Shown here one piece after another: positions 33,105 to 43,790 of a DNA stretch of 64,000 nucleotides. This stretch comes from Girardinichthys multiradiatus (taxonomy: Eukaryota > Chordata > Actinopteri > Cyprinodontiformes > Goodeidae). The notes beneath the pieces were generated by a model. That model worked only from the letters and a program-made list of their open reading frames with translations. It did not search any database and was not told the DNA's origin. The stretch is taken from positions 4,731,859 to 4,795,858 of the forward strand of contig NC_061802.1 in the NCBI RefSeq assembly GCF_021462225.1. Reading direction: 5' to 3'. A program made the position numbers and the translations under genes. Position 1 is the first letter of the stretch. The number at the start of each line of letters is the position of its first letter.

Positions 33105-34677
33105 CAGTACAGACCAAAAGTTTGGACACACCTTCTCATTCAAAGAGTTGTCTTTATTTTCATGACTGAATATTGTAGCTTCACACTGAAGGCATCAAAA
33201 CTATGAATTAACACATGTGGAATTATATACTGAACATAAAAGTGTGAAACAACTGAAAATATGTCTTATATTCTAGGTTCTTCAATGAGATTCAAGAGGT
33301 AGTCACCTGAAAGGGTTTTCACTTCACAGGTGTGCCCTGTCAGGTTTAATAAGTTGGATTTCAAGGCTTATAAATGGGGTTTGGACCATCAATTGTGTTG
33401 TACAGGTGGGGGATACAGTACACAGCTGATAGTCCTACTGAATAGACTGTTAGAATTTGTATTATGGCAAGAAAAAAGCAGCTAAGTAAAGAAAAATGAG
33501 TGGCGATCATTACTTTAAGAAATGAAGGTCAGTCAGTCCGAACAATTGATAAAACTTTGAAAGTGTCCCCAAGTGCAGTCGCAAAAACCATCAAGCGCTA
33601 CAAAGAAACTGGCTCACATGAGGACCGCCCCAGGAAAGGAAGACCAAGAGTCACCTCTGCTGCGGACGATAAGTTCATCCGAGTCACCAGACTCAGAAAT
33701 CGCAGGTTAACAGCAGCTCAGATTAGAGAACAGGTCAATGTCACACAGAGTTCTGGCAGCAGATACATCTCTAGAACAACTGTTAAGAGGAGACTGTGTG
33801 AATCAGGCCTTCATGGTAAAATAGCTGCTAGGAAACCACTGCTGAGGACAGGCAACAAGCAGAAGAGACTTGTTTAGGCTAAAGAACACAAGGAATGGAC
33901 ATTAAACCAGTGGAAATCTGTGCTTTGGTCTGATGAGTCCACGTTTGAGATCTTTGGTTCCAACCAACGTGTCTTTGTGCAGCGCAGAAGAGGTGAACGG
34001 ATGGACTCTACATGCTTGGTTCCCACCGTGAAGCATGGAGGAGGAGGTGTGATGGTGTGGGGTTGCTTTGTTGGTGACACTGTTGGGGATTTATTCAAAA
34101 TTGAAGGCATACTGAATTGGCATGGCTACCACAGCATCTTGCAGCGGCATGCTATTCCATCTGGTTTGCGTTTAGTTGGAGCATCATTTATTTTTCAACA
34201 GGACAATGACCCCAAACATACCTCCAGGCTGTGTAAGGGCTATTTGACCAAGAAGGAGAATGATGGGGTGCTGTGCCAGATGACCTGACATCCACAGTCA
34301 CCGGACCTGAACCCAATCGAGATGGTTTGGGGTGAGCTGGACCGCAGAGTGAAGGCAAAAGGGCCAACAAGTGCTAAGCATCTCTGGGAACTCCTTCAAG
34401 ACTGTTGGAAAACCATTTCAGGTGACCACCTCTTGAAGCTCATCAACAGAATGCCAAGAGTGTGAGGAGCAGTAATGAAAGCAAAAGGTGGCTACTTTGA
34501 AGAACCTAGAATATAAGACATATTTTAAGTTGTTTCACACTTTTTTGTTCAGTATATAATTCCACGTGTTAATTCATAGTTTTGATGCCTTCAGTGTAAA
34601 GCTACAATATTCATAGTCATGAAAATAAAGAAAACTCTTTGAATGAGAAGGTGTGTCCAAACGTTTGGTCTGTACTG
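33105..34677 (+). mobile_element. Full-length Tc1-like element, Intruder (DD38E) type
   Basis: A complete 1573-bp DNA transposon flanked by TA on both sides (33103-33104, 34678-34679), the target duplication of the Tc1/mariner group. Terminal inverted repeats of about 181 bp (33105-33285 and 34497-34677) begin CAGTACAGACCAAAAGTTTG and CAGTACAGACCAAACGTTTG; they differ by several substitutions and a 2-bp indel, so the insertion is not very recent. The single internal gene is a transposase broken by stops. A second copy's 3' end lies at 21669-21921. Confidence 0.95.
33464..34516 (+). pseudogene. Tc1-like transposase, DD38E, broken by four stops
   Basis: A cut-and-paste transposase that would bind the flanking repeats and move the element between TA sites. 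ATG at 33464 opens a 350-codon reading frame that stays in one phase to TAA at 34514. The N-terminal third (to about codon 120) is the helix-turn-helix DNA-binding part, with SVRTIDKTLKVSPSAVAKTI as the first HTH. Catalytic residues are D157 in WSDEST (33932), D247 in FQQDND (34202) and E286 in SPDLNPIE (34319). There are 38 residues between D247 and E286, not the usual 34, which places it in the DD38E Intruder family. Premature stops are TGA 33497, TAG 33875 (a likely Trp codon), TGA 34286 (a likely Trp codon) and TGA 34463 (Cys in the 21.7-kb copy). There is no frameshift. It cannot make protein now. Confidence 0.92.
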
Positions 34678-34679
34678 TA

Positions 34680-34735
34680 TATGTATAGATCTATGTATAT
34701 ATAGATCTATATATATAGATCTATATATACATATG
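34680..34735. repeat. TA-rich palindromic tract with AGATCT cores
   Basis: Three AGATCT palindromes spaced by TATATA-type runs directly abut the right TA of the Intruder element. TA-rich palindromes are favoured Tc1 targets, and such tracts can form cruciforms. Confidence 0.7.
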
Positions 34736-35639
34736 TGTTTATGGAGGTTGCTCATTAAAGTTGTGAACAACCAATTAGACTTCTTGTTGTCTTTAATATG
34801 ATTCATTAACACTAAATAAAGTGTCTGTAGTAAGTTTACTATTGTCGTCAGCAGTTCTTTTAGGGCTCCTACATGTTTCCCATATTAAAACTGCATTTTA
34901 GAAACTTCTAGATTGTTTTTTTGTTTATAAGAGTTTTCTAACATTCTGGACATGTGAGTAATCAATGATCAATTATCATGAATCAACTCAATGGTCGAGG
35001 TGTAGCTTCTGCCAGAACAACTGTACCTGTCAAATTCCGACGTGATTAACCAACAATAACGTCTGATAATTGTCATTTATTTTAACCCCTTAATGTAAAA
35101 GGGTTTAAATAAGGCTCCAAAAGTCCCTTTTTGATTTTTCTCTATTTTCTGTACAATCATATGTGGGTTCTGTAATTTAAAAACTAAAACAATAAGTGGG
35201 AGTAAAGCTTTTAATGTGGCAAATAAAGATCATCTACTTATAGAGTACTTATAGAGACGTATAAAGTATAAGTCTATGTGTAAAGCTCTTTATTTTTCAT
35301 AAATTTAGATTTTTATTTTTTAGATGATAAATAATGCAACAAACTCTCAACCATTGTTCTACACACAATTAAACTTTTTAAAGACTTAAAGACTCCTGGG
35401 TTGGAAAATGAATAAATTCATCATTTCATAATTTTAATGACTGTTGGAAACCAGGTATCATTTTGTGGTCAGATCTGTTTCAGAAATAGAGATTCAAATA
35501 TCACTGACGTCGATTTGTCTTTAGTAATCATTAGAATGAGTGCTGAAATTAAACACTTTCAGGCTGTTAATGTTGAAATAAATTATTATTTGATTGTAAC
35601 ATTTACTAAGGGAAGAGCAAGCTAAGGCCAAACAACAAA
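34736..35639. other. No gene seen
   Basis: AT-rich unique DNA; nothing recognised. Confidence 0.6.
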
Positions 35640-36240
35640 CAATCCCCTGTGACGCCAAGCCTACATATCAGAAACCTTTCTCTGGCTGCTTACACTCTCT
35701 AATGATTTTCTTAATCTTTCTGCTTGGTCCTTTTCAGTCGTCCTCATATGTTAGCGGGCTGTTTTCCAAAGCTCCTCTATCTGTTGTCTAAAACCTTGGC
35801 GGCTCTTCTGAGGGATTTTGGAAACAGAGTAATTAGTTGGTGATCGAGTAGCTGTTGGTGTGAAATGATAGCTGCCACCGCTCTACACCCCCCCAGAGAC
35901 GGACAAATCAATCAATAACCTGCTGATTTATTTCACATCCTTATCTAATTTAATTGCTGCCTCTTTTGTATCTATAAATTCATAGGGGAGGTGGTGGTGC
36001 TGAGGGGAGATAAATACAGCGAGGGTGGAGGGATGATGCGTTGGAGGAGGAAGAAGCAGCAAATATTTTTGTTGTTTAGCGCTCATGTTGTGTTTTTCTT
36101 TTTTTTTGCATCATGCATGAAAGCATTTTGCAGTGAGGCGTTTGGAGAGACAGCACTCTTCTTTATATTTGGCTACTGCTGCAACACCGCCTCCATTGGT
36201 TCACACATCTGGAAGAAGCACACACACATTGGAGGAGAGA
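35640..36240. other. Candidate conserved non-coding block
   Basis: Mixed-word unique DNA with GTTAGCGGGCTGTTTTCC, GAGTAATTAGTTGGTGATCG, GAAATGATAGCTGCCACC, ATCTAATTTAATTGCTGCC and a GGAGGTGGTGGTG run. TAATTA/TAATTG cores recur. A 98-codon frame at 35991-36287 has no family match. Possibly the left part of one large regulatory cluster continuing to 36800. Confidence 0.33.
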
Positions 36241-36469
36241 AAGGGATGAGCAGTCCTTTAGCAAATTATCAGAAAGAAAAAATTTAATTAGCAATATAAA
36301 TGCCAGGCGAACTACATTATGTGCAATTGTCTTGCTATCTTTCCAGAAATTAGTCTTTTAAAATGAATTTGCTGTATTAATCTTCTCCTGAAATATTTTT
36401 GATCACTGAATTAATAGTTTTGCATTGGGAGGCAGTGTTTTTTTTAGGTATTCATTGACATAGGTGATT

Positions 36470-36800
36470 GCCTCTTAATTATGACAGCGTCCTCCTCCTA
36501 TCCGCGCCTATTAATTTCTGTGTTGTGGCGTCGCCGCAGCCCACTGCCTGGCCCTGTATCTACTAATTACTTCTCTAATTGAATTTGCTCTCTGTTGCCA
36601 GGCTGTTTTTTAAGTGGCTGTTTGTTGCCGGGCCTCATTGTGTCTTTGTGTGACAGCTAGCTGCTCGCTGCCGCACTGACGGGAACAGGATGCACACTCT
36701 CAGTATTCATGTCTCCCCTTCTGTATCATTACCTATACCTCCCAGACCTATGTAGTGTTTCCAGGATAAATGATGGGAGGGAAATTAATTAATGAGAGTC
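36470..36800. other. Candidate conserved non-coding block, strongest in the window
   Basis: Looks most like an ancient vertebrate regulatory element: unbroken non-repetitive sequence with CTCTTAATTATGACAGCG, CCGCGCCTATTAATTTC, TACTAATTACTTCTC, AATTGAATTTGCTC, and GGCTGTTTGTTGCCGGGCC. There are several homeodomain-type TAATTA cores and repeated TGTTGCC words, with no open frame. The compositional contrast is in the sequence; conservation is an expectation I could not test. Confidence 0.38.
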
Positions 36801-37500
36801 AGTGAAGCAATTACACACCCTGCCTTCTTGCCACTGCCTCATGTCTTGCTGTCATTGGTTCAAGCCTCTATAGGATTGTTGTGACAAAGAGCCCGCTGTT
36901 TTTCAACCTTTCAACCTCCAAAATGGCATGCGTTTGGCACGATGATAAACAAAATGTAGCCTCTTTATTTAGCTATTCTTCCACTAATACCCGCATCAAG
37001 AAGCGTCAACAACCTATAGGCTTTATCAAGTTCATTGAAACGTGCTTGCCTATCCATTCTATCATTTTTCTCTACTTGGAGAATTTATCTCACAGAAATA
37101 ACAAACAGACAGACATCCTGGGTAAAGGCAAACCAGCACAGTAATGTCACCCCTGAGGCTGTTTTGGAAAATGTGCTTTATATCTCTGACTTGAATGGTA
37201 TGTCTCTTCCGCTAAATAATCTTTGCAGTCAAACAGACTACAGAGCAGACTGGGGTAACTGCCTGTTAGGCCCCCCTGGTGTCACTAACACAGAGAATAT
37301 GTGGGGACATTGGCACGATGAAATCCTAGAGCTATGTCCTCCTTGGTCTTGTATATTTAGAGGGTGGTACAGATGTAGGACAGATTTGTACATGCACATT
37401 TTAAAAATCTTTAATCTGATAAGTTTTAAGGGTTTTTAAACAATCTGATAAAGAATTACTGTTGCAGTGGAGAAGGTGGCTTAGATCTCATTACTTAGGT
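36801..37500. other. No gene seen
   Basis: Mixed then AT-rich unique DNA. Two open frames (36881-37144, 37035-37439) overlap in different phases and have no family match. GTCAGACTGGGGTAACTGCC-like words at about 37240-37330 could be functional but are unassigned. Confidence 0.45.
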
Positions 37501-37933
37501 CAGAGGTCAGCAACCTTTGCAAAGCACAGAGCCATTTTTGCCTTTGGTCTAACAAAACTAGAATTATATAGAGCCACAAAAGCTACATGATCCTTTCAAA
37601 AAAAATAGCTTATTTAAACAAAATCTACAATAGGAAATTTGTTATGCTTTTTAAATTAAAGGAAAGCAATTTTAATTTTGTTTGTAGGCTTGAAAATATC
37701 ATCAAACTTTTACATAAAAATGAATAAATACATGTTCTTTAACGGAACATTTACATTTTATAGAATATAATTTAAAATCAAAATACATAGAACCTAAAGA
37801 CATAAAAGTACTTGACAAAAATATTCTTTACACTATTAGTGTAAAACAAAACTGCTAGGGCCAGCATGTATTTATTACCTTTGATTTTGGAACATTGCTC
37901 TGTGGCTCTTGAGCAGCAGGTTGCAGACCCCTA
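37501..37933. mobile_element. hAT-like MITE with 8-bp target duplication
   Basis: A 433-bp non-autonomous element. Left end CAGAGGTCAGCAACCTTTGC and right end (reverse complement) TAGGGGTCTGCAACCTGCTG are terminal inverted repeats; the inner words AGAGCCATTTTTGCC and CTCTGTGGCTCTTGAGC are also inverted. It is flanked by ACTTAGGT (37493-37500) and ACTCAGGT (37934-37941), 7 of 8 matching, the 8-bp duplication expected for hAT. The interior is AT-rich and non-coding, so a hAT transposase in trans would have moved it. Confidence 0.85.
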
Positions 37934-37979
37934 ACTCAGGTTGATGGTACCTAAGAGATGAAACCTCCAGGGCTGAGAC

Positions 37980-38980
37980 ACCATACTGAAAAAATACTCA
38001 CTGCATCCCAGATTTCTTCCTTTTTTGCTTTTTTGTCACTGTTGAATGTTTCAGATGATCAAACAAAGTTTTATATCAGACAAAGATAGCCAGTGTAAAA
38101 CAATAAATATCCAAACCAACCTGACCTTATGTCAAAAAGTAATTGCCACCTAAACCTAATAACATGTAATGAGTCTTTTACATCTCTGTGGAGGAATTTT
38201 GGCCCACAATACCTTACAGGATGGTTTTATTCAGCTACATTAGAGGGTTTCCAAACATTATCGACCTATTTAATGTGATGCCAATCAGTGGTGGACTTGA
38301 TGGTGGTTTTTGAATCATTATCCTACAGCATACCCCAATAATTGGTTCCATCCGTTGCAGCAAGTCATCCAAATCTTGAAGAGGCAAAGCCGTGGCAGAC
38401 CATTTGCATAATATTTTTTCTCAAAAATCTTGAGGATCACGAATGGATCAAGGATACAGATGTTTTTATGGGCAAATGTCAATTAGGCTTTTTTGTACTT
38501 TCAACTCAGCAATGGATTTGGCCTTGATTGTGGCCTTAACTGAGACAGGTGAGGTCTGCAGTGCTTTAGAAGTTGCTCTGGGTTTTTCTGTGACCTCCTG
38601 AATGAGTCCTTAATGCACATTTAGAATAATTTTGGTAGGTCTGCAGCAGCTCCTGGAAAGGTTCACCACTGTTCCATGTTTTCTCCATTTGTTGAAAATG
38701 GCTGTCACTGTGATTCACTGGAGATCCAAACTATTGGCTTTTTAACCTTAACAGACTGATAACCATCAGGGACTTTGTTTCTCATCTGATCTTGAATTCC
38801 TTTAGCTTGTGACATTTTGAGATCTTTTAGCTTATTCCACACTTTCAGGCAGATTGTATTTAAGTGATTTTCTTCATTCTAAAGCTTGGACAGTAATGTC
38901 AGCTTTACAAAAATGTGTTAAATCACAGTTATTTCATGTTTAACGAGGGAGCTATTACTTTTTCAACACCGGCACTGTAA
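37980..38980 (-). mobile_element. Tc1-like transposon relic, both ends present
   Basis: On the minus strand this is a decayed Tc1 element of the family with TIRs reading GCTGTGAAAAAGTATTTGCCC-like. The ends are still visible: ACTGAAAAAATACTCACTGC on the left and CTATTACTTTTTCAACACCG then GCACTGTAA on the right. Inner landmarks are AAAAAGTAATTGCCACC, TGAGTCTTTTACATCTCTG then TGGAGGAATTTTGGCCCAC (encoding, on the minus strand, the transposase C-terminal part), TGGATGAGTC-like, TAATTTTGGTAGGTCTGC and GGTTCACCACTGTTCCATG (the N-terminal HTH region). The middle with the catalytic core is deleted. The same TIR family occurs at 46564. Confidence 0.8.
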
Positions 38981-39840
38981 ACCCCTCAAATGGCAGCAGC
39001 TGCTTGGAGTCTGGCCGACTCAAATAAGTAACTCTGCCCCGGTTTTAGTAAAAAACAACAAAAACTGAAATTCTAAATAGGGTTTAAAATAAAAACAATA
39101 CATTTGTGATCAGGTTGTTCTTGAAGTGCCAATAAGCCTGGTGTACTTGAATAAAAAACAAACCATTTTCCTTTTCCAGGTACCATGTTGCTGTGAATAA
39201 CTGTGGATGTAATTTCTAACATGTTTAATGACCAACACCCTTAATATTATCAGTGATTTAAACTGAATAAATAAGTAATAAACTCTCTGAATAACATTCC
39301 CAAACCTGTCAGAAACAGGAAGTCGAAGCATTCCACTGCAGAAAACTATAAACTGTACAAATAACATCTAACAATGAAGCAGTCAGTTGTTTTAAACTCT
39401 CGGCCTTCAGCTTCATCCTGTTTATCAGTCAGTCAAAGCAAAATCCTCATCTTCATTCCAGTGAGAGGTTCTCCTTTGCAGCCAGTCAATTTTGCAGAGG
39501 CCTTGTCTTTGCTGCAAAGTACTGAAGCTATTCTATAGAGAGCAGCAACGATGTCATCTTCTCCGCATTCTGTTGTCCAGGATTGTCTGCAGTCTCTGCA
39601 AGACAGAGAGAGGGAACATACAGTTTAAACACCTACAGCTATATTCAGAATCAGAACTGATATTTATTGCCATTTACATTTTCACATACAAAAACATCTC
39701 TGTTTCCTACCTGTAGGTCAACATGAAGTATCTTCTGTTATCTGCCTTTCTCTTCTATCCTCCCTCCATCCTCAAGGCCTTAGCCTTACAAGATCAAAAC
39801 TTTCTCCTTCTTCTCGCCATATTGTTTCTTTCAATCCATC
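38981..39840. other. No gene seen
   Basis: AT-rich unique DNA; chance open frames at 39110-39367 (minus) and 39492-39716 (plus). Confidence 0.55.
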
Positions 39841-39890
39841 TTCATCCATCCATCCATTCATCCATCCATCCATCCATCCATCCATCTCCA
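39841..39890. repeat. (ATCC)n microsatellite
   Basis: About a dozen ATCC units with two interruptions. Confidence 0.9.
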
Positions 39891-39899
39891 CTCTTTTTC

Positions 39900-40780
39900 T
39901 ATTGATTCTCCATGCTCCCTCTCTCCGTGTGCTGCTATCTGACTCTGTCTTTGTCTTCTTATCGAGGTTTTGGGGTTTATTCTGGCTGCTGTTATTGACA
40001 GGCCTCTCGCTCCACGGCCAGTTAATGCATCCTTAATCCCACTTTTGTTAGTCTGGAATGTTGTCTCTCCGTCACACATAACCACACACGCACACACATC
40101 TATACATATATTCTGCTATGGGACAAGTAGAGTAAAGAAGGGGCCACGAGGATGTTGATCCCAGCTTTCTATTTGTTGGGAAAGCCATCTATCAATCAAA
40201 ACGGGGGCTGCTGTCTGTGTTTTTTTGTAAATGTGTGTGTGTGCACAAGGGCCTTGAGTGACAGGCTGAATCACGGCTGAAGACGTTTGATAAGCTTGTA
40301 TTGTCAATCGCCAACCCCCTCCCCACTCCACCTCAGCCCCCCTCCGCTCCCTACCTCCTTCCACACCTCTGCCTCGATAAGAAATACATTCGACTAGAGC
40401 TGATAACGGTGTCAGCAGCAGCAAAGCCCCACTCTAAAGAGACACACACATACCTCACCACGGGAGAGGTGTCTTTCTTCAAGCACCTTTGCTGTAAATG
40501 ATACTTTCAACAAACAGCAACGACAACACCACTCAGATGTGCTCTGTGTTTGCTGCAGGGTGTGTTTTTGGGATGAATGATGTGCGATATGGCAGGAGGA
40601 TATGCTAGGCTTATTGAATACAGTCTTAGTGATAGCACGGCCATGTGTGTCTATGTTTATGTTTGTGTCTGTGTGTGTTGTGAACAACAGAGAAAGAATG
40701 CAGCAATAGGCTTAGAGCGGCTGAAGCAGAGTGTCAGACTTAGCAACACATAGTCACAGAAGAATAACTGACAGCTGTCT
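39900..40780. other. Candidate conserved non-coding block
   Basis: Mixed unique sequence with GCTGTTATTGACAGGCCTC, CCAGTTAATGCATCCTTAATCC, GCTGAATCACGGCTGAAGAC, TGTATTGTCAATCGCCAACC, and CTAGAGCTGATAACGGTG. A C-rich stretch lies at about 40310-40370. Overlapping frames on both strands show no family. Regulatory role unproven. Confidence 0.28.
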
Positions 40781-40803
40781 GTGTGTGTGTGTGTGTGTGT
40801 GTG
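40781..40803. repeat. (TG)n microsatellite
   Basis: Short TG array abutting the telomere-like repeat on its left. Confidence 0.95.
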
Positions 40804-41098
40804 TTCCTGTCTTGGCATCACAGTGAGAACCATTTTCCCGATTTCACCATCAAATTGAGGACCGTTTGTACCAAAGTGAGGACATTTTGCTGGTCCTCAC
40901 GACCTATTTTGCTAACGGTTAGGTTTAGGACTAAGGTGTGAATTGACTTTAGGTTAAGGTTAGGGTTAGGCATGCACTGGTAATGGTTAGGTTTAGGGTT
41001 ATTGTCAGGGTTAGGGCATAGAAAGGGTTGAAAATGACTGAAAATCAATGGAAGTCAATGGGAGTCAACACATGGTCCTCACTACATATAGCAAAACA

Positions 41099-41102
<4 letters not shown>
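40804..41102 (-). repeat. Telomere-like 299-bp dispersed repeat, copy 2
   Basis: Inverted copy of 8145-8443: same 299-bp length, 7 mismatches by eye and no indel. On the plus strand it reads GTTAAGGTTAGGGTTAGGC and GGTTAGGTTTAGGGTTATTG, close to the vertebrate telomere word TTAGGG. Like copy 1 it is bracketed by CA/TG arrays on both sides, so the flanking microsatellite seems to be part of the insertion. Confidence 0.8.
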
Positions 41103-41194
<92 letters not shown>

Positions 41195-41220
41195 TGTGTG
41201 ATGCATGCATGCATGCATGA
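41103..41220. repeat. Long (TG)n array followed by (ATGC)n
   Basis: About 90 bp of pure TG repeat to 41190, then AATGTGTGTG and five ATGC/GCAT units ending at about 41219. Both motifs alternate purine and pyrimidine, a Z-DNA-prone pattern. Confidence 0.95.
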
Positions 41221-42719
41221 GTGTATGTTGTATCTGTGCACATAAACTGTACATGCAATTCATCCTACAGCAGGCTCATGTGAACGGGGAATGTGTTACT
41301 ATAGGAAAAAATAGCTGCAGGTAACATGTTCCATGGTATAGAATCAGAGACGACGTCACCAAGTGAAGGAAAGACATCACTGTAGCAAGATGCATTAGCG
41401 TGCCATTACTGCACATTCATTTGTCATTTTTGTTTAAAAACAATGTCCCAGTTTGGAGTGGAAAACATAGCCAGCAATGACAGTTGCTGAAATGTGTTGA
41501 CAAAGTCTGACTTTTAAACTAAAAAGTTATGCAGGGAGTCAACAAGTCTTTTTAACGTTATACGATTCAAGTAATTATTTCTACAGCACTTGAAAAATCA
41601 GCATTTGTATGTGTAATTTTCAGTGGAGGCAGTTCTTATAAGTTTTAATATCTTTAAATTTAATTCATTTCATGTTGCTGTTCTGAATTTCTCTTTAACT
41701 GCTGAGAAGTGTTAGCTAATAATTTAAGTGTCATTTTTTAAAGAATCTTTGTGTTGCTCCTCATTATATCCTACTTTATTAATAGGGGTCTGTGATGTTC
41801 TTCATATGCTTTTCATATGCATTCAGGATTTCATGACCACAGACATTAGGGTGTATTAAAAAGCTAATGTTGCTAACTGTCCTATGTGTTATGGTATGAC
41901 AGTTCCAATAACTGTAAATAATAATAATGACTCTTCAAAGGAACTTAAGCTTCAGTTAATAACAATGACTCAATTACAATGCAAATCAAAGGAAGTTGCT
42001 GATTCATCTAAGCCTGAGAGATGAAAATTCAACTTTCAGGCTTTCTAATCCCACAATGAAAAACTGAACAATTGTTTTCAACAATAGCAAAAAACTAAAT
42101 GAATAATTTGTTGAGTTCATACAACACTGACAAAGTTATACACCTTTATATACAAATTAACTGAGATGTGTAAATTAATGCTATAATTATTTAATATTTT
42201 AAATGTTACATTTTGCAACATGTTACGGTCACACAAAAATCAGAAAACAATAAGCCAAAAATAATCGTCTTAACATGATCACACTGATTTAAGAAAGATA
42301 AAATGCTTTATGTTTCATGATGTATTCAAGGTGAGATGAGAAAATCTATGAATAAGACAAACAAACCTTAATCTTTATTTAGCTTTTAAGCTTAAACACC
42401 ACAAGTAATGTTCAATTTGAAATTAGCTTCATGTGAATATGGTGGATTTCCAAAATAAGAAATATAAAGAAAGATAATAATGATTACCATTAAATAAATA
42501 TGTTATTTGACCCTATACAGACTAACATTTGCACAAGGAGCGCTGCAGTACATAGAAGAAACAGTGACCTGTGAAGAGATTTCAGGAACGGGGCTAGGGC
42601 ACAAAGTGAGTGGATGACGGAGAAGATAAAAGACGAAAGAGAGGGAAAGTGAAAAAAGATAATGAAAGAGTGAAATTACCAGAGGGCACAAGAAAAGAGG
42701 GTTATTGTGCATGTGCATT
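41221..42719. other. No gene seen
   Basis: AT-rich unique DNA with no recognisable exon or repeat. Confidence 0.55.
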
Positions 42720-43260
42720 AACAGGGTGTATGATGAAGTTAGTTTTGTGCTGTGTGCAGTGACTAGGGGCTAAGGAGTCGAGAAGGGAGAGGGAGGAGGT
42801 GGGGAAATCAATGGGAAATTACATGCGCTCGGCTGGTCCATTGTACAGTATGGCTGCTATATTCTAAAGAAGGCACTTCCAAGATGATGCAGCCAAATGG
42901 TGGATGGACTCCAAGATCATTTTTATTGATTTGGAGGAGCCATCAATTGAGTAAAGGGAGGGGAGGATGAGTGTATGTGCTTAGAGGTTGGGATGTGTGG
43001 CACAGGGGCAATACAATACCCAAAGATCCAAGCTTTTTGTCCCTGTCCACACATTAGTAACACACCCTATCCCACTGCTTTTTATTTACATTAGTGCTTG
43101 GATGGCTTAACGAAGGACACAGAGAGGGTTCTCCATTAAAGAACCTGTCTAGCGGCAGATGCCTGCATTGTTTGGGTTCGGGAGCCCAGAAATATTTGGA
43201 ATTAGAATTGACAATCTGATCATCAGCGGAATTGTCTAGTTTTTCCACACAAGAGCTAAT
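42720..43260. other. Candidate conserved non-coding block
   Basis: Non-repetitive DNA with GTGACTAGGGGCTAAGGAGTC, TGGGAAATTACATGCGCTCG, GCTGGTCCATTGTACAGTATGG, AAGATGATGCAGCCAAATGG, and TTTTTATTGATTTGGAGG. No open frame of note. Function unknown. Confidence 0.28.
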
Positions 43261-43766
43261 AGGTGAAAATATTTGATGGTTTCCTGTCCAAGCCACACCC
43301 AAGAGATTTTAGATATTTTAAACTTATTGAAGTAGCCGATTCTAAAAGATTCCGGTTATGTTGCAGCCTAGAACTATTTTATTATCCAAAAACAGAATGC
43401 AGAGCAATCAACAAGCTACTCATTCTTTATAGATGTTTTTTTCTCCTTTCTGTGATCATTGGTAGAAAAATAAAATTCCTCTGTGAGAGGATGTTGGCAG
43501 ATGGGTCTTTTGTGTATATACTTCCTATGTATGAACAACATAAAGATAATCGTCTAAATTCTATGATAATTGCATTTATATTTACAAAAGCTAAACACTA
43601 GTTTAAATATAAAATTACAACCATTTTGAAAGGCTGTGTCATTAAGGTATGCTCTAAAAACTGCTCCATAAAACAAACATTTCAACAAAAGATTAAGCAG
43701 CAAAAACTTTAATAATTAATATTATTTAGAAGGTGTTGTTCAAAGTTACTCTTTAGCTGGTAGTCC
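43261..43766. other. No gene seen
   Basis: AT-rich. A 112-codon frame at 43263-43601 is rich in Phe, Ile and Lys as expected from composition and matches nothing. Confidence 0.5.
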
Positions 43767-43790
43767 ATCCATCCATCCATCCATCCATCC
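43767..43790 (-). repeat. (CCAT)n, the 3' tail of the adjacent LINE
   Basis: Six CCAT/ATCC units. Read on the LINE's sense strand (minus) this is (GGAT)n at its 3' end, a typical tail for this fish LINE group. Confidence 0.8.

Noticed and set aside
41045..41263. His/Thr-rich frame
   Set aside because: Translation of a CA/TG microsatellite.
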